A stretch of 22,979 bases of DNA. Source: a virus. Position numbers and translations under genes: made by a program. Shown here in pieces: positions 12,303 through 19,112 of this stretch (within the stretch, counting starts at the first letter, position 1; every line of letters begins with the position of its first letter). The notes below the pieces were generated by a model. It worked only from the letters and a program-made list of their open reading frames with translations. It searched no databases and was not told the origin of the DNA. The DNA is taken from IMG/VR virus record IMGVR_UViG_3300035181_002277, positions 1-22,979 of that record. One strand, 5' to 3'.

Positions 12303-12391
12303 TGGTGGTCAGTCTTGGAGTCGAACCAAGAGTCCTTACGAAACCGGGTTACAGCCGGTGCACCTATCCAGTTAGTGTTGATTAACTGACC
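12303..12391 (-). tRNA. tRNA-Tyr(GTA), copy 3
   Basis: Acceptor GGTCAGT/ACTGACC, stem ACCGG/CCGGT with loop CTGTAAC, variable arm of about 12 nt, T-arm CTTGG TTCGACT CCAAG, CCA encoded. The D-arm is enlarged. This is the first tRNA of the array in the direction of transcription. The stretch 12392-12520 shows no gene. Confidence 0.85.
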
Positions 12392-12520
12392 ATTCTTTGA
12401 GAAGTTTTAAGTAAACTCTCGTAAAAGACTGCTAATTCAGAACACAATAAACTCGCGTTATATTGTACTTAAAATGAAATAATTGATTGAATTTGTCCGA
12501 ATGGACTGAGGATTCATTCA

Positions 12521-12544
12521 ATGTCTTTCATTTCTGAAAGACAT
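12521..12544 (-). terminator. Perfect hairpin downstream of a tiny gene
   Basis: ATGTCTTTCA and TGAAAGACAT form a 10-bp stem with a 4-nt loop, 14 nt past the stop of the 41-aa gene. There is no strong T-run, as at 9485-9513. Confidence 0.5.
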
Positions 12545-12558
12545 AAATGACTTTCAGA

Positions 12559-12684
12559 TTAGATAATATCTGTCTCCGATGCAATCGCATCCGTTTCAGA
12601 AATAGAGTAGGCATAGGTATAATCAGATGTGTTTACTGATGTATATGATATTACATTTACTGTTGAGTACATTGTGTAAATCAT
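12559..12684 (-). CDS. Tiny Ser/Thr/Tyr-rich protein, 41 aa
   Basis: ATG 12684 has AGGAG about 8 nt upstream, in a leader TAGGAGAAACAAAATG closely like the leader of the next gene at 13162. Promoter copy G lies upstream and a hairpin follows the stop. The peptide reads MIYTMYSTVNVISYTSVNTS, then YTYAYSISETDAIASETDII. It is unusually rich in Ser, Thr and Tyr, with no Lys or Arg. Not recognised. It is either a real micro-protein or the translated leader of the tRNA transcript. Confidence 0.6.
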   Translation of the reverse strand: MIYTMYSTVNVISYTSVNTSDYTYAYSISETDAIASETDII

Positions 12685-12718
12685 TTTGTTTCTCCTATGT
12701 TTCTTTTTATATGTTGTT

Positions 12719-12743
12719 ATTATATCATATGTTACCTTAAAAT
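12719..12743 (-). promoter_or_regulatory. Repeated phage promoter, copy G
   Basis: TGATATAAT with ATTTTAAG 11 nt upstream, 35 bp before ATG 12684. It is the nearest promoter of this family upstream of the tRNA array. Confidence 0.6.
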
Positions 12744-12775
12744 AACATTAAATGATACAAATCTTTTTCTTTTAT

Positions 12776-13162
12776 TTATTGTTTGAAAAATACGTCCGTT
12801 GCAATTTTAGCATACAAATTATAGTTAAGATCTTTCAATTCCAATTGTTCAATAACGTCTAAGGCTTTATTCTTAGTAAGTGTTGGAAACGACAAATCAA
12901 TATTGTTTGCCAAATATTCTTTTATTTCTTCTAAAGAAATTGTAGCGCTGAACTTGCTTGTGTTTTCATTTACTTCTTCATTTAAACGTTCTAATACAAG
13001 TTCACGTCCTACTTTTTTTGAAAACATATCTTTGCTTGAGCAGACTGAACATGCCAGAAACAATGAATCATCATTGTACATCCATCCCAAGGTGACACCG
13101 CCTTTATTACCTTCAAATTGAAAGTGTTTAAATCTTGTATTATCCAATGTCGCTGTTAACAT
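12776..13162 (-). CDS. Hypothetical protein, 128 aa
   Basis: Not recognised. It begins MLTATLDNTRFKHFQFEGNK with a beta pattern (GGVTLGWMYNDDSLFLACSV) and two Cys in ACSVCSSK. The C-terminal half is helical (LEEIKEYLANNI, KNKALDVIEQLEL) and ends LYAKIATDVFFKQ. No signal peptide or membrane segment. ATG 13162 has AAGGA about 7 nt upstream and promoter copy H beyond. It is transcribed away from the neck/fibre cassette, with 82 bp between the two starts. The stop is 33 bp upstream of promoter copy G. Confidence 0.75.
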   Translation of the reverse strand: MLTATLDNTRFKHFQFEGNKGGVTLGWMYNDDSLFLACSVCSSKDMFSKKVGRELVLERLNEEVNENTSKFSATISLEEIKEYLANNIDLSFPTLTKNKALDVIEQLELKDLNYNLYAKIATDVFFKQ

Positions 13163-13191
13163 TTTGTTTCCTTCTTATTTTAAATTATGTT

Positions 13192-13216
13192 ATTATATCA
13201 GCACTTACCTTAAAAT
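13192..13216 (-). promoter_or_regulatory. Repeated phage promoter, copy H
   Basis: TGATATAAT with ATTTTAAG 11 nt upstream, 30 bp before ATG 13162. It abuts the divergent late box at 13219-13226, so the two promoter classes sit back to back. Confidence 0.65.
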
Positions 13217-13218
13217 CT

Positions 13219-13226
13219 TATAAATA
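13219..13226 (+). promoter_or_regulatory. T4-type late promoter box
   Basis: Exact TATAAATA 19 bp before ATG 13245, followed by a strong AAGGAGGG ribosome site. It would drive the neck protein and the fibre cassette late in infection. Confidence 0.75.
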
Positions 13227-13244
13227 AAACAAAAAGGAGGGAGT

Positions 13245-13874
13245 ATGGCTTGGAACTTGAATAATAAAACCAATGAATATATATTACATCGAAACCAATC
13301 TAAAGAATTAATTGATATATATGGCGTCCAATTGAGTTATTTCAAGATAACCAATAAAGGCAAAAATACTGTTTTTCAAGAATATACATACAAAGAATCT
13401 AATCCCAATAATGTTTTTTCAATTATGATGTATCCAGAGAATGTAGAAGCATTTGACAACGCTGGTGATTTATTTAGCAAGTTTGGTATGCAGATTACGG
13501 ATACGATTAATTTGATTGTAAGCACAGAAACATTTAAAGACATATATGACTTAACCGATTTTAAAAATGCATTTCAATCAGTGGGAGATATTATAAAAAC
13601 TCCTAGAGGAAAATTATTTGAAGTAACAGGTGTTGAAGATGAAGTTCCCGGGTTGAGCAATATATTCACATCAAATAACGGAAAAAATGTATTAATGTTA
13701 AAATGTAACATATACAATTATAAACCATCAGACAAGGTTCCAGAAATTGTAGATCCTAGTGAGTATGATTTTTCAAATTTAGATTCCGTCTTTAACGGTC
13801 AGAAAGAAGAACAAGAAGTAGAAACTACAACATATACAGCTCCTAGAGATTCTGTATTTGGAGATTTAGGATAA
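13245..13874 (+). CDS. Neck protein, T4 gp14-like
   Basis: 209 aa; T4 gp14 is about 256. The best marker is LFSKFGMQITDTINLIVS at residues about 77-94, matching FFSKFGMQVQDEVTL of T4 gp14. It is followed by the segment GDIIKTPRGKLFEVTGVEDE, which parallels the T4 GDLIYFP...LFEI region. In T4 this protein works with gp13 to close the filled head and form the tail attachment site. The C-terminal part (PSEYDFSNLDSVFNGQKEE, then a Thr/Ser-rich PRDSVFGDLG) also ends like gp14, with an acidic low-complexity tail. It is the first gene of the plus-strand late operon. It lies apart from the portal cluster, unlike in T4. Confidence 0.85.
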   Translation: MAWNLNNKTNEYILHRNQSKELIDIYGVQLSYFKITNKGKNTVFQEYTYKESNPNNVFSIMMYPENVEAFDNAGDLFSKFGMQITDTINLIVSTETFKDIYDLTDFKNAFQSVGDIIKTPRGKLFEVTGVEDEVPGLSNIFTSNNGKNVLMLKCNIYNYKPSDKVPEIVDPSEYDFSNLDSVFNGQKEEQEVETTTYTAPRDSVFGDLG

Positions 13875-13885
13875 GGAGATAAATA

Positions 13886-14215
13886 ATGACTACAGTTTTA
13901 AATTCTACAATGGGTGTAACTAATTTTACATCTATTCCAACAGCACCTACAGCTACTAAAGGGGATAGTTCACTTAAATTAGCTACTACAGAATTCGTTA
14001 TGAATGCTTTATCAGGCGTAAGTACAACTAAATACAAATTCGTAGCAACAGACGGACAAACTGTATTTAATGCTGGTGCAGTTTTAGTTGACCCAATGGT
14101 TTATCTAAACGGTGTTCTTCAAACAAAAGATTTGAGTTATACATTCACACCTGGTGCAACATCAATAACCTTTTTAGATGCTAGGGTTCTTAACGAAACT
14201 GTAGTAATTGCATAA
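13886..14215 (+). CDS. Small tail-fibre/appendage-type protein, 109 aa
   Basis: The N-terminal segment PTAPTATKGDSSLKLATTEFV is the motif that joins modules in many phage tail-fibre and baseplate appendage proteins. The rest (DGQTVFNAGAVLVDPMVYLN, GVLQTKDLSYTFTPGATS) is a beta-sandwich-like domain also seen in fibre proteins. It is much shorter than a whole fibre, so it is probably an adaptor or a trimeric tip piece that carries the kelch-like proteins coded next; that role is inferred from position. The ATG has AAGGAG 8 nt upstream, and 11 nt separate it from the gp14-like gene. Confidence 0.7.
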   Translation: MTTVLNSTMGVTNFTSIPTAPTATKGDSSLKLATTEFVMNALSGVSTTKYKFVATDGQTVFNAGAVLVDPMVYLNGVLQTKDLSYTFTPGATSITFLDARVLNETVVIA

Positions 14216-14224
14216 GGATTATTA

Positions 14225-15268
14225 ATGTATGAAAATTCAATAGTAGTAGTAAAAAATTGTACATCAACCGGCATAGATGTAATTCCTATTAATTCATTAA
14301 TATTAAATAAAGATACTGGTGATATTTTTTTATTAACAAATAAAACAAACGTATCATCTACTACACAATTTTGTGATGTAGTAGGTAAAGTATTAATCGC
14401 TAGTCTTGTTATAAGTGGAGCATTGTTTTATGGCGGTAGTAATAATATAAATCTAAATTTAGCTACCATGCTATCAGCAACGGCTACATTAGTTCAAGCT
14501 GAAAAGAGTGTAGGTACAGCTAGATATGGATTAGCTGGAGCTAACGTAGGTACAAATGCTTTATTTTATGGTGGATATACTACAACATATGTATCTACCA
14601 CTACTTTATTATCACCAACAATTAATTTAGTACAATCAGAGACTAATGTAGGTACAGCTAGGGCTACCCCAGCTGGGGCTAAGGTTGGTACAAATGCTTT
14701 ATTTTACGGTGGTGCCGTTGATTCAAGCTATTATGGGGTAGATACCGTAACATTACTATCACCAACAGCTACATTAGTTCAAGCTGAAACAAATCTTGGA
14801 ACATCTATGTACTCATTAGCTGGAGCTAACGTAGGTACAAATGCTTTATTTTATGGTGGAGCTAATTATGGAAGCTATAATACAGCTTCTGTAGTATCTC
14901 CATTGGGCGTCTTAGTATCTCAGTCTACTAATATAGGTACAGCTAGATTTGGCCTAGCAGGAGCAAATGTTGGTACGAATGCTTTATTTTATGGTGGAAT
15001 ACAAATCTGGCCCACTGTTCTCAATACAACTACTTTGTTATCACCGACGGCTGTTTTATTACAAGCTGAAACAAGTGTTGGATCAGTAAAATGGTCAAAT
15101 TCTGGAGTTAATGTTGGTACAAATGCCCTATTTTATGCTGGGTGTAATGATGCATCAACAACATTTATCAATACTACTACACTACTATCACCTACCGCAA
15201 CATTAGTACAGCCAGAGACTAATGTTGGAACATCAGGCCGTCATTACTTAGGAGGAGCATTAATATGA
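14225..15268 (+). CDS. Kelch-like six-repeat adhesin, paralogue 1
   Basis: 347 aa. An N-terminal domain of about 65 residues (MYENSIVVVKNCTSTGIDVI) is shared by all four paralogues. Six repeats of about 45-50 residues follow, each with ALFYGG, a variable loop, TLLSPTATLVQAETNVGT, then (A/S)xxxLAGANVGTN. The repeats resemble kelch/galactose-oxidase blades, and six copies suggest a six-bladed propeller closed by the C-terminal half-blade. Variation is confined to the few residues after FYGG and after GTA(R/K). A surface adhesin or fibre tip is the likely role, by position next to fibre genes. AAGGA precedes the ATG; the stop overlaps the next ATG (ATGA). Confidence 0.75.
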   Translation: MYENSIVVVKNCTSTGIDVIPINSLILNKDTGDIFLLTNKTNVSSTTQFCDVVGKVLIASLVISGALFYGGSNNINLNLATMLSATATLVQAEKSVGTARYGLAGANVGTNALFYGGYTTTYVSTTTLLSPTINLVQSETNVGTARATPAGAKVGTNALFYGGAVDSSYYGVDTVTLLSPTATLVQAETNLGTSMYSLAGANVGTNALFYGGANYGSYNTASVVSPLGVLVSQSTNIGTARFGLAGANVGTNALFYGGIQIWPTVLNTTTLLSPTAVLLQAETSVGSVKWSNSGVNVGTNALFYAGCNDASTTFINTTTLLSPTATLVQPETNVGTSGRHYLGGALI

Positions 15269-16383
15269 GTTTTGAAAGACAGTCTCTTGTTGTTTTTAAA
15301 GATGAGTCATCAACTGGAATAAACTTTGTTGCAAATAATAGATTTGTATTTGTGAACTCAACTGGATATATGTATATTAAAGTTAATTCAACTAATATCA
15401 CTACCAATACCACCATAGCACAAGCAATTTCAGGTGCAAATTTAATTTTAATAACTGGAGTTATTCCTGCTCCACCAACAACGACAACAACGACAACAAC
15501 GACAACAACGACAACAACTACTACAACAACGTCAACTAGTTTTACCAAAGCTTTATTTCATAATGGGATAGATAGTTCACCAACAAGTGTATCAACAACC
15601 ACATTGTTATCTTCAACGGCTACTTTAGTTCAAGCAGAAACTTCAGTAGGTACAGCAAAATTTGGCGTAGCAGGAGCCAATGTTGGTACAAATGCATTAT
15701 TTTATGGCGGAACAGATAATTCTTATTATTACAACACAGTTACATTATTATCACCAACTGCGACATTGGTTCAAGCTGAGTCTACTGTTGGGTCAGGAAG
15801 AAGTTATATATCTGGAGCAAATGTTGGTACAAATGCACTATTCTATGCTGGGTACAATTCTGGATATAAGAATACGGCAACAATATTGACACCTACTGGT
15901 TCATTGGTTCAAGCTGAGTCAACTGTAGGAACAGTGAGAACTGGAACGGGTGGAGCCAATGTTGGTACAAATGTATTATTTTATGGTGGAACAAATGGTT
16001 CATATTTTAATACAGCAACACTGTTATCATCAACAGCTACTTTGGTACAAGCGGAATCAAATGTTGGCACAGCACGGTCATATACTGCTGGAGCTAATGT
16101 TGGTACGAATGCTTTATTCTACGGTGGGTATAATGGTTCATACTTAAATACAGCAACACTGTTATCATCAACAGCTACTTTGGTACAAGCTGAATCAAAT
16201 GTTGGTTCTACTAGACTTGGACCAGCAGGAGCTAACGTAGGTACAAATGCTTTATATTATGCTGGGGCTAATAGTGTTAAATTAAATACTGCTACATTAT
16301 TATCGCCAACAGCTACTTTAGTTCAAGCAGAAACTAATATAGGTAGTACACCTAGACATGGACTCGCAGGATCTAGTTTATAA
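15265..16383 (+). CDS. Kelch-like six-repeat adhesin, paralogue 2, with Thr linker
   Basis: 372 aa. It starts with the shared N-domain (SLVVFKDESSTGINFV). A linker of 18 consecutive Thr after APP, at about residues 72-90, is encoded by a 9-bp microsatellite. Then STSFTKALFHNG opens six kelch-like repeats of the same form as the neighbour (ALFYGG, TLLSSTATLVQAESNVGT). It ends RHGLAGSSL, a half-blade as in the paralogues. The start overlaps the upstream stop by 4 nt with GGAGGAG in front. The poly-Thr linker probably separates the N-domain anchor from the propeller and may be glycosylated, which is speculation. Confidence 0.75.
   Translation: MSFERQSLVVFKDESSTGINFVANNRFVFVNSTGYMYIKVNSTNITTNTTIAQAISGANLILITGVIPAPPTTTTTTTTTTTTTTTTTTSTSFTKALFHNGIDSSPTSVSTTTLLSSTATLVQAETSVGTAKFGVAGANVGTNALFYGGTDNSYYYNTVTLLSPTATLVQAESTVGSGRSYISGANVGTNALFYAGYNSGYKNTATILTPTGSLVQAESTVGTVRTGTGGANVGTNVLFYGGTNGSYFNTATLLSSTATLVQAESNVGTARSYTAGANVGTNALFYGGYNGSYLNTATLLSSTATLVQAESNVGSTRLGPAGANVGTNALYYAGANSVKLNTATLLSPTATLVQAETNIGSTPRHGLAGSSL
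15476..15535 (+). repeat. ACA/ACG trinucleotide microsatellite (9-bp unit)
   Basis: Tandem units of ACGACAACA (about four, then ACTACTACAACAACG) encode the Thr tract. Units of 9 bp keep the reading frame, so slippage would change linker length rather than switch the gene off. Confidence 0.85.
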
Positions 16384-16386
16384 ATA
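16379..16386 (+). promoter_or_regulatory. T4-type late promoter box
   Basis: Exact TATAAATA overlapping the stop of the kelch-like gene, 30 bp before ATG 16416. It gives the second half of the fibre cassette its own late start. Confidence 0.6.
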
Positions 16387-16415
16387 TTAAAATATAATAT
16401 GAAAGAAGAGTAAAA

Positions 16416-17054
16416 ATGGCATCACAAGTAAATTCACAATATGCATATCTTAACCTTATTAATGGAGAGACAATTTGGGAGAGATTAAGAATAGTTCGTA
16501 ATTTTATTGAGGATAGAAAAATTGCAAAAAAATTACAAACTACACAAGAACTAAAACATCAAGCATACATTGCTAAAGTTCAAGAAGCTACTAAAGAATC
16601 AGAAAGATTATTTGCTCAAGCAGAGTTAGAAGAATTTGAAGCTCATCAAGAACAGCAAACAGATGGTTATAAAAAGCTTGATGATGAACTTGCTTTCTTG
16701 TTAAAGTATGAAGCGGAATTAGCATCAATTGCTGAACAGTCTCGTATAGAAGGTAAATCAGATGATGAAATGTACCAAATAAATATGGAAACAGAGGTTT
16801 ATTTAAGAAACCTTAAAAAAATTGAAACAGAACAAGTGGCAAGAACCTTAGGTATTTCTCAAGCAACCGCTGAAGAAGCTATGAGAATACCTCAAATGCG
16901 TGTACAGTTGTTAAATACAGCCACAGCAATGATGCTACCTGATACTGATGAGAACAAAGCTAATTTAATAGCAAATGGTATTAACCTTAATAACATACCA
17001 CTAAGTGTTCAAGAGACTCTAAGTATAACCAAATTACTAACACAAGGAAACTAA
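16416..17054 (+). CDS. Coiled-coil hypothetical protein, 212 aa
   Basis: Mostly alpha-helical and charged. Residues about 25-85 (IVRNFIEDRKIAKKLQTTQE, then AKVQEATKESERLFAQAELE) and about 85-145 form long heptad-like helices. The C-terminus (ATAMMLPDTDENKANLIANG) is less charged. No signal peptide or membrane segment. Its place between kelch-like adhesins and a DUF4376-type gene, behind its own late box, suggests a fibre-associated or chaperone-like role; this is inference. The ribosome site is AAAGAAGAG before the ATG, and the next gene starts 2 nt after its stop. Confidence 0.65.
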   Translation: MASQVNSQYAYLNLINGETIWERLRIVRNFIEDRKIAKKLQTTQELKHQAYIAKVQEATKESERLFAQAELEEFEAHQEQQTDGYKKLDDELAFLLKYEAELASIAEQSRIEGKSDDEMYQINMETEVYLRNLKKIETEQVARTLGISQATAEEAMRIPQMRVQLLNTATAMMLPDTDENKANLIANGINLNNIPLSVQETLSITKLLTQGN

Positions 17055-17056
17055 AA

Positions 17057-17572
17057 ATGAAACTCGTAACATGGCTAGCGAAAGATTCAGAAACTCTATT
17101 TGGGAAATTTGACCCAATGTCTAATACGGATACAAGAACTAATGTTCAAATTATAGCAATTGGGCAATTTGAACCAGACGCAAGTCAATACATTGGTCTA
17201 TCTAATGAAGATGTTACCCCAAAAGAATGTGCTGAAATTTTGAATGTTCCCGAAAATACATTTTATAACATATATAGCCCTATTAATGGATATTTTTTAA
17301 CGGATGCTTGGGTTGAATCAATATTGAAAGATTTGCGTCAAAAAGAACTAGATAACTTAACAGTAAAAGTTGAAGATCATGTTTATGATGCTGATGAAGT
17401 ATCTCAAGATCGTATGGCAAGAGCCTATATGATTATTGGTGATACAGGAACCATTGATTGGAAATTAGCAGATAATAAAGTATTTAATGTTTCAGGTGGA
17501 GAGATTAAACAAGCTTTGACACTCGCTGGAAAGGCTCAAACAGCTCTATGGGCTAAATACACACTTAATTAA
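17057..17572 (+). CDS. DUF4376-type tail-fibre-associated protein
   Basis: 171 aa. The C-terminal part from about residue 105 (NLTVKVEDHVYDADEVSQDR, MARAYMIIGDTGTIDWKLAD, GGEIKQALTLAGKAQTALW) matches the DUF4376 pattern common beside phage tail-fibre genes and tail-fibre assembly proteins: VxVxxxxYDADExSQxRMAR, W.LADN, and ELxxALxLAGxxQxxLW. The N-terminal part (MKLVTWLAKDSETLFGKFDP) is not recognised. It is likely a fibre-assembly or fibre-attached accessory for the adjacent kelch-like protein. It is tightly coupled to the upstream coiled-coil gene (2 nt gap). Confidence 0.7.
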   Translation: MKLVTWLAKDSETLFGKFDPMSNTDTRTNVQIIAIGQFEPDASQYIGLSNEDVTPKECAEILNVPENTFYNIYSPINGYFLTDAWVESILKDLRQKELDNLTVKVEDHVYDADEVSQDRMARAYMIIGDTGTIDWKLADNKVFNVSGGEIKQALTLAGKAQTALWAKYTLN

Positions 17573-17584
17573 CAAGGATATAAT

Positions 17585-18667
17585 ATGGGGGCATCACAGT
17601 CTCAGTCTCAAATTTCTGGATTTACCAGAAACCCTATATGGGTGTTTAAGGATGAAACTTCAACTGGGTTAGATAAGATTCCAGTAGGAGAGATTGTCGC
17701 TATTAAATCCAACAAATTACTATATCAATGTGTTAGTAAAGTTGGAGTCACTAGTAGCACACAAGTTGGTTCAGCTACTGGATTATTACCTTATACATTT
17801 AAGGTAACAACCTCTTTTACCAAAGCTTTGTTCTATGGGGGGTGGATATCAACCGTTGTGGCTACCACGACTCTATTATCTTCAACAGCTACTTTAGTTC
17901 AAGCAGAAACCAATATAGGTACAGCTAGATATGGATTATCAGGATCTAACGTGGGAACTAATGCTTTATTCTACGGTGGGTGGATATCAACAACAGCTGT
18001 TTCCACAGCTACTTTATTATCACCAACCGCTACTTTGGTTCAGGCAGAAACAAATGTAGGTACAGCTAGACGTGAAGTAGCAGGAGCAAAAGTAGGTACA
18101 AATGCTTTATTTTATGCTGGATGGGGTTCAACAACAGCTGTTTCCACAGCTACTCTATTATCTTCAACAGCTACATTAGTGCAAGCCGAAACAAATGTAG
18201 GTGTAGCTAGATATGGATTATCAGGAGCTAATGTAGGAACTAATGCTTTATTCTACGGTGGATTTGCCCTTTCAGGAGCTATACCAACAGCTACTCTATT
18301 ATCTTCAACAGCTACTTTAGTTCAAGCAGAAACCAATATAGGTACAGCTAGATATGGATTATCAGGATCTAACGTGGGAACTAATGCTTTATTCTACGGT
18401 GGATATGGCAATAACATAATATCTACCACGACTCTATTATCACCAACAGCTACTTTAGTTCAAGCAGAAACCAATATAGGTTCAGCTAGATATGAATTAG
18501 CAGGAGCTAATGTAGGAACTAATGCATTATTCTATGGTGGAGATACGGGAACTAGCTCTCACGTAGCTGTGAAAACAGCTACTCTATTATCTTCAACAGC
18601 TACTTTAGTTCAAGCAGAAACTAATGTAGGTACAGCTAGATATTACCTAGCAGGAGCATCATTATGA
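17585..18667 (+). CDS. Kelch-like six-repeat adhesin, paralogue 3
   Basis: 360 aa. Residues about 1-80 are the shared N-domain (NPIWVFKDETSTGLDKIPVG) extended by a Ser/Gln-rich start. SFTKALFYGG at about residue 78 opens six repeats, the most uniform of the three genes (TLLSSTATLVQAETNIGTAR, YGLSGSNVGTNALFYGG). Variable residues follow FYGG in each repeat (WISTVVAT, WISTTAVS, FALSGAIP, YGNNIIST). It ends RYYLAGASL. A 110-bp stretch occurs twice without mismatch. AAGGA stands about 7 nt before the ATG. The stop overlaps the start of a truncated fourth paralogue. Confidence 0.75.
   Translation: MGASQSQSQISGFTRNPIWVFKDETSTGLDKIPVGEIVAIKSNKLLYQCVSKVGVTSSTQVGSATGLLPYTFKVTTSFTKALFYGGWISTVVATTTLLSSTATLVQAETNIGTARYGLSGSNVGTNALFYGGWISTTAVSTATLLSPTATLVQAETNVGTARREVAGAKVGTNALFYAGWGSTTAVSTATLLSSTATLVQAETNVGVARYGLSGANVGTNALFYGGFALSGAIPTATLLSSTATLVQAETNIGTARYGLSGSNVGTNALFYGGYGNNIISTTTLLSPTATLVQAETNIGSARYELAGANVGTNALFYGGDTGTSSHVAVKTATLLSSTATLVQAETNVGTARYYLAGASL
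17870..17979 (+). repeat. 110-bp perfect direct repeat, copy 1
   Basis: Identical over 110 bases to 18293-18402. It spans one framework from TLLSSTA to the ALFYGG box. Recombination between copies would remove three blades in frame (423 bp). Confidence 0.9.
18293..18402 (+). repeat. 110-bp perfect direct repeat, copy 2
   Basis: Second copy of the 17870-17979 repeat within the same gene. The blades between the copies are diverged, so the identity looks recent or maintained by gene conversion. Confidence 0.9.
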
Positions 18668-18732
18668 GTTATATAAAACAATCATTAGTAACATTTAATG
18701 ATACATCTGCCTTAGGGTTAGATAAAATTTAA
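18664..18732 (+). pseudogene. Truncated fourth kelch-like paralogue (22 codons)
   Basis: ATG overlaps the stop of paralogue 3 (ATGA), with AGGAG upstream. It reads MSYIKQSLVTFNDTSALGLD then KI and stop, matching the family N-domain (QSLVVFKDESSTGINF; VFKDETSTGLDKIP). After the stop no kelch-like sequence follows, so the body has been deleted or the operon end was cut here. Confidence 0.75.
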
Positions 18733-19047
18733 GATAATATATTATTTTTTAAAGAAAGTAATATAAAAGATAATTCAAATAATTTTCTGTAAAATCATAA
18801 GTAAGTACATTTATTATCAACAATATTATAAATGAAAACCCTATTATAAAAGAAATGAAAGGTTTATTTATGAACATAATAAAATGCTTTAATCTTTCCT
18901 CATTAAAATATATGTTCCCCAACTCATCATTACCTTATCAAAAAATAAAGAACTATTTTAGTTCTTTTATCTTCAATTTAAATTAATCAAAATTATGTTA
19001 TTATAACACAATATTCATAAATCTAAAGTTCTATCTTAGATGGAAAA
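18733..19047. other. Convergent intergenic zone
   Basis: Very AT-rich and gene-poor, between the plus-strand fibre operon and the minus-strand head operon. It holds a plus-strand terminator-like hairpin (18947-18970). A TATAAT on the minus strand (19000-19005) has no correctly spaced box. The only frames are short and unconvincing. Confidence 0.5.
18947..18970 (+). terminator. Terminator-like hairpin for the fibre operon
   Basis: AAAGAACTA TTT TAGTTCTTT followed by TATCTTC. The stem is 9 bp and AT-rich, and the tail is T-rich. It is placed where the plus-strand late transcript should end. Confidence 0.5.
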
Positions 19048-19077
19048 AGGTCCCGATGAAAAAATCATCAAGGACCT
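19048..19077 (-). terminator. Rho-independent terminator after the capsid gene
   Basis: On the minus strand AGGTCCT pairs with GGGACCT, then GATGA with TCATC (one bulged T), closed by a T loop and followed by TTTTT at 19044-19048. It is a strong classical structure 23 bp past the capsid stop. Confidence 0.8.
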
Positions 19078-19092
19078 AAATAAAAGGTAAAA

Positions 19093-19112
19093 CCTTTAGC
19101 TTACGCTAAAGG
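19093..19112 (-). terminator. Hairpin holding the capsid stop codon
   Basis: CCTTTAGC GTAA GCTAAAGG, then TTTTACCTTTTATTT. The capsid stop codon TAA lies in the 4-nt loop. With the next hairpin it makes a tandem terminator. Confidence 0.7.

Noticed and set aside
15219-15548. Minus-strand frame with a long poly-Val run
   Set aside because: It is the antisense shadow of the poly-Thr microsatellite in the kelch-like gene; no ribosome site.
14400-18660. Regularly spaced DNA repeats that might suggest a CRISPR array
   Set aside because: The period is about 150 bp, the repeats are coding and diverged, and no spacers or cas genes are present.
13219-18732. Diversity-generating retroelement driving the kelch loops
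   Set aside because: No reverse transcriptase, template repeat or adenine-biased variable region was seen in the window.
18870-18986. 38-codon plus-strand frame (MNIIKCFNLSSLKYMFPNSS)
   Set aside because: It has a weak AAAGG site, but its 3' part is the terminator hairpin of the fibre operon and the composition looks like AT-rich non-coding DNA.
19000-19030. Minus-strand TATAAT with CTTTAGAT upstream
   Set aside because: The spacing to the box is 17 nt instead of 10-11, and no minus-strand gene follows.
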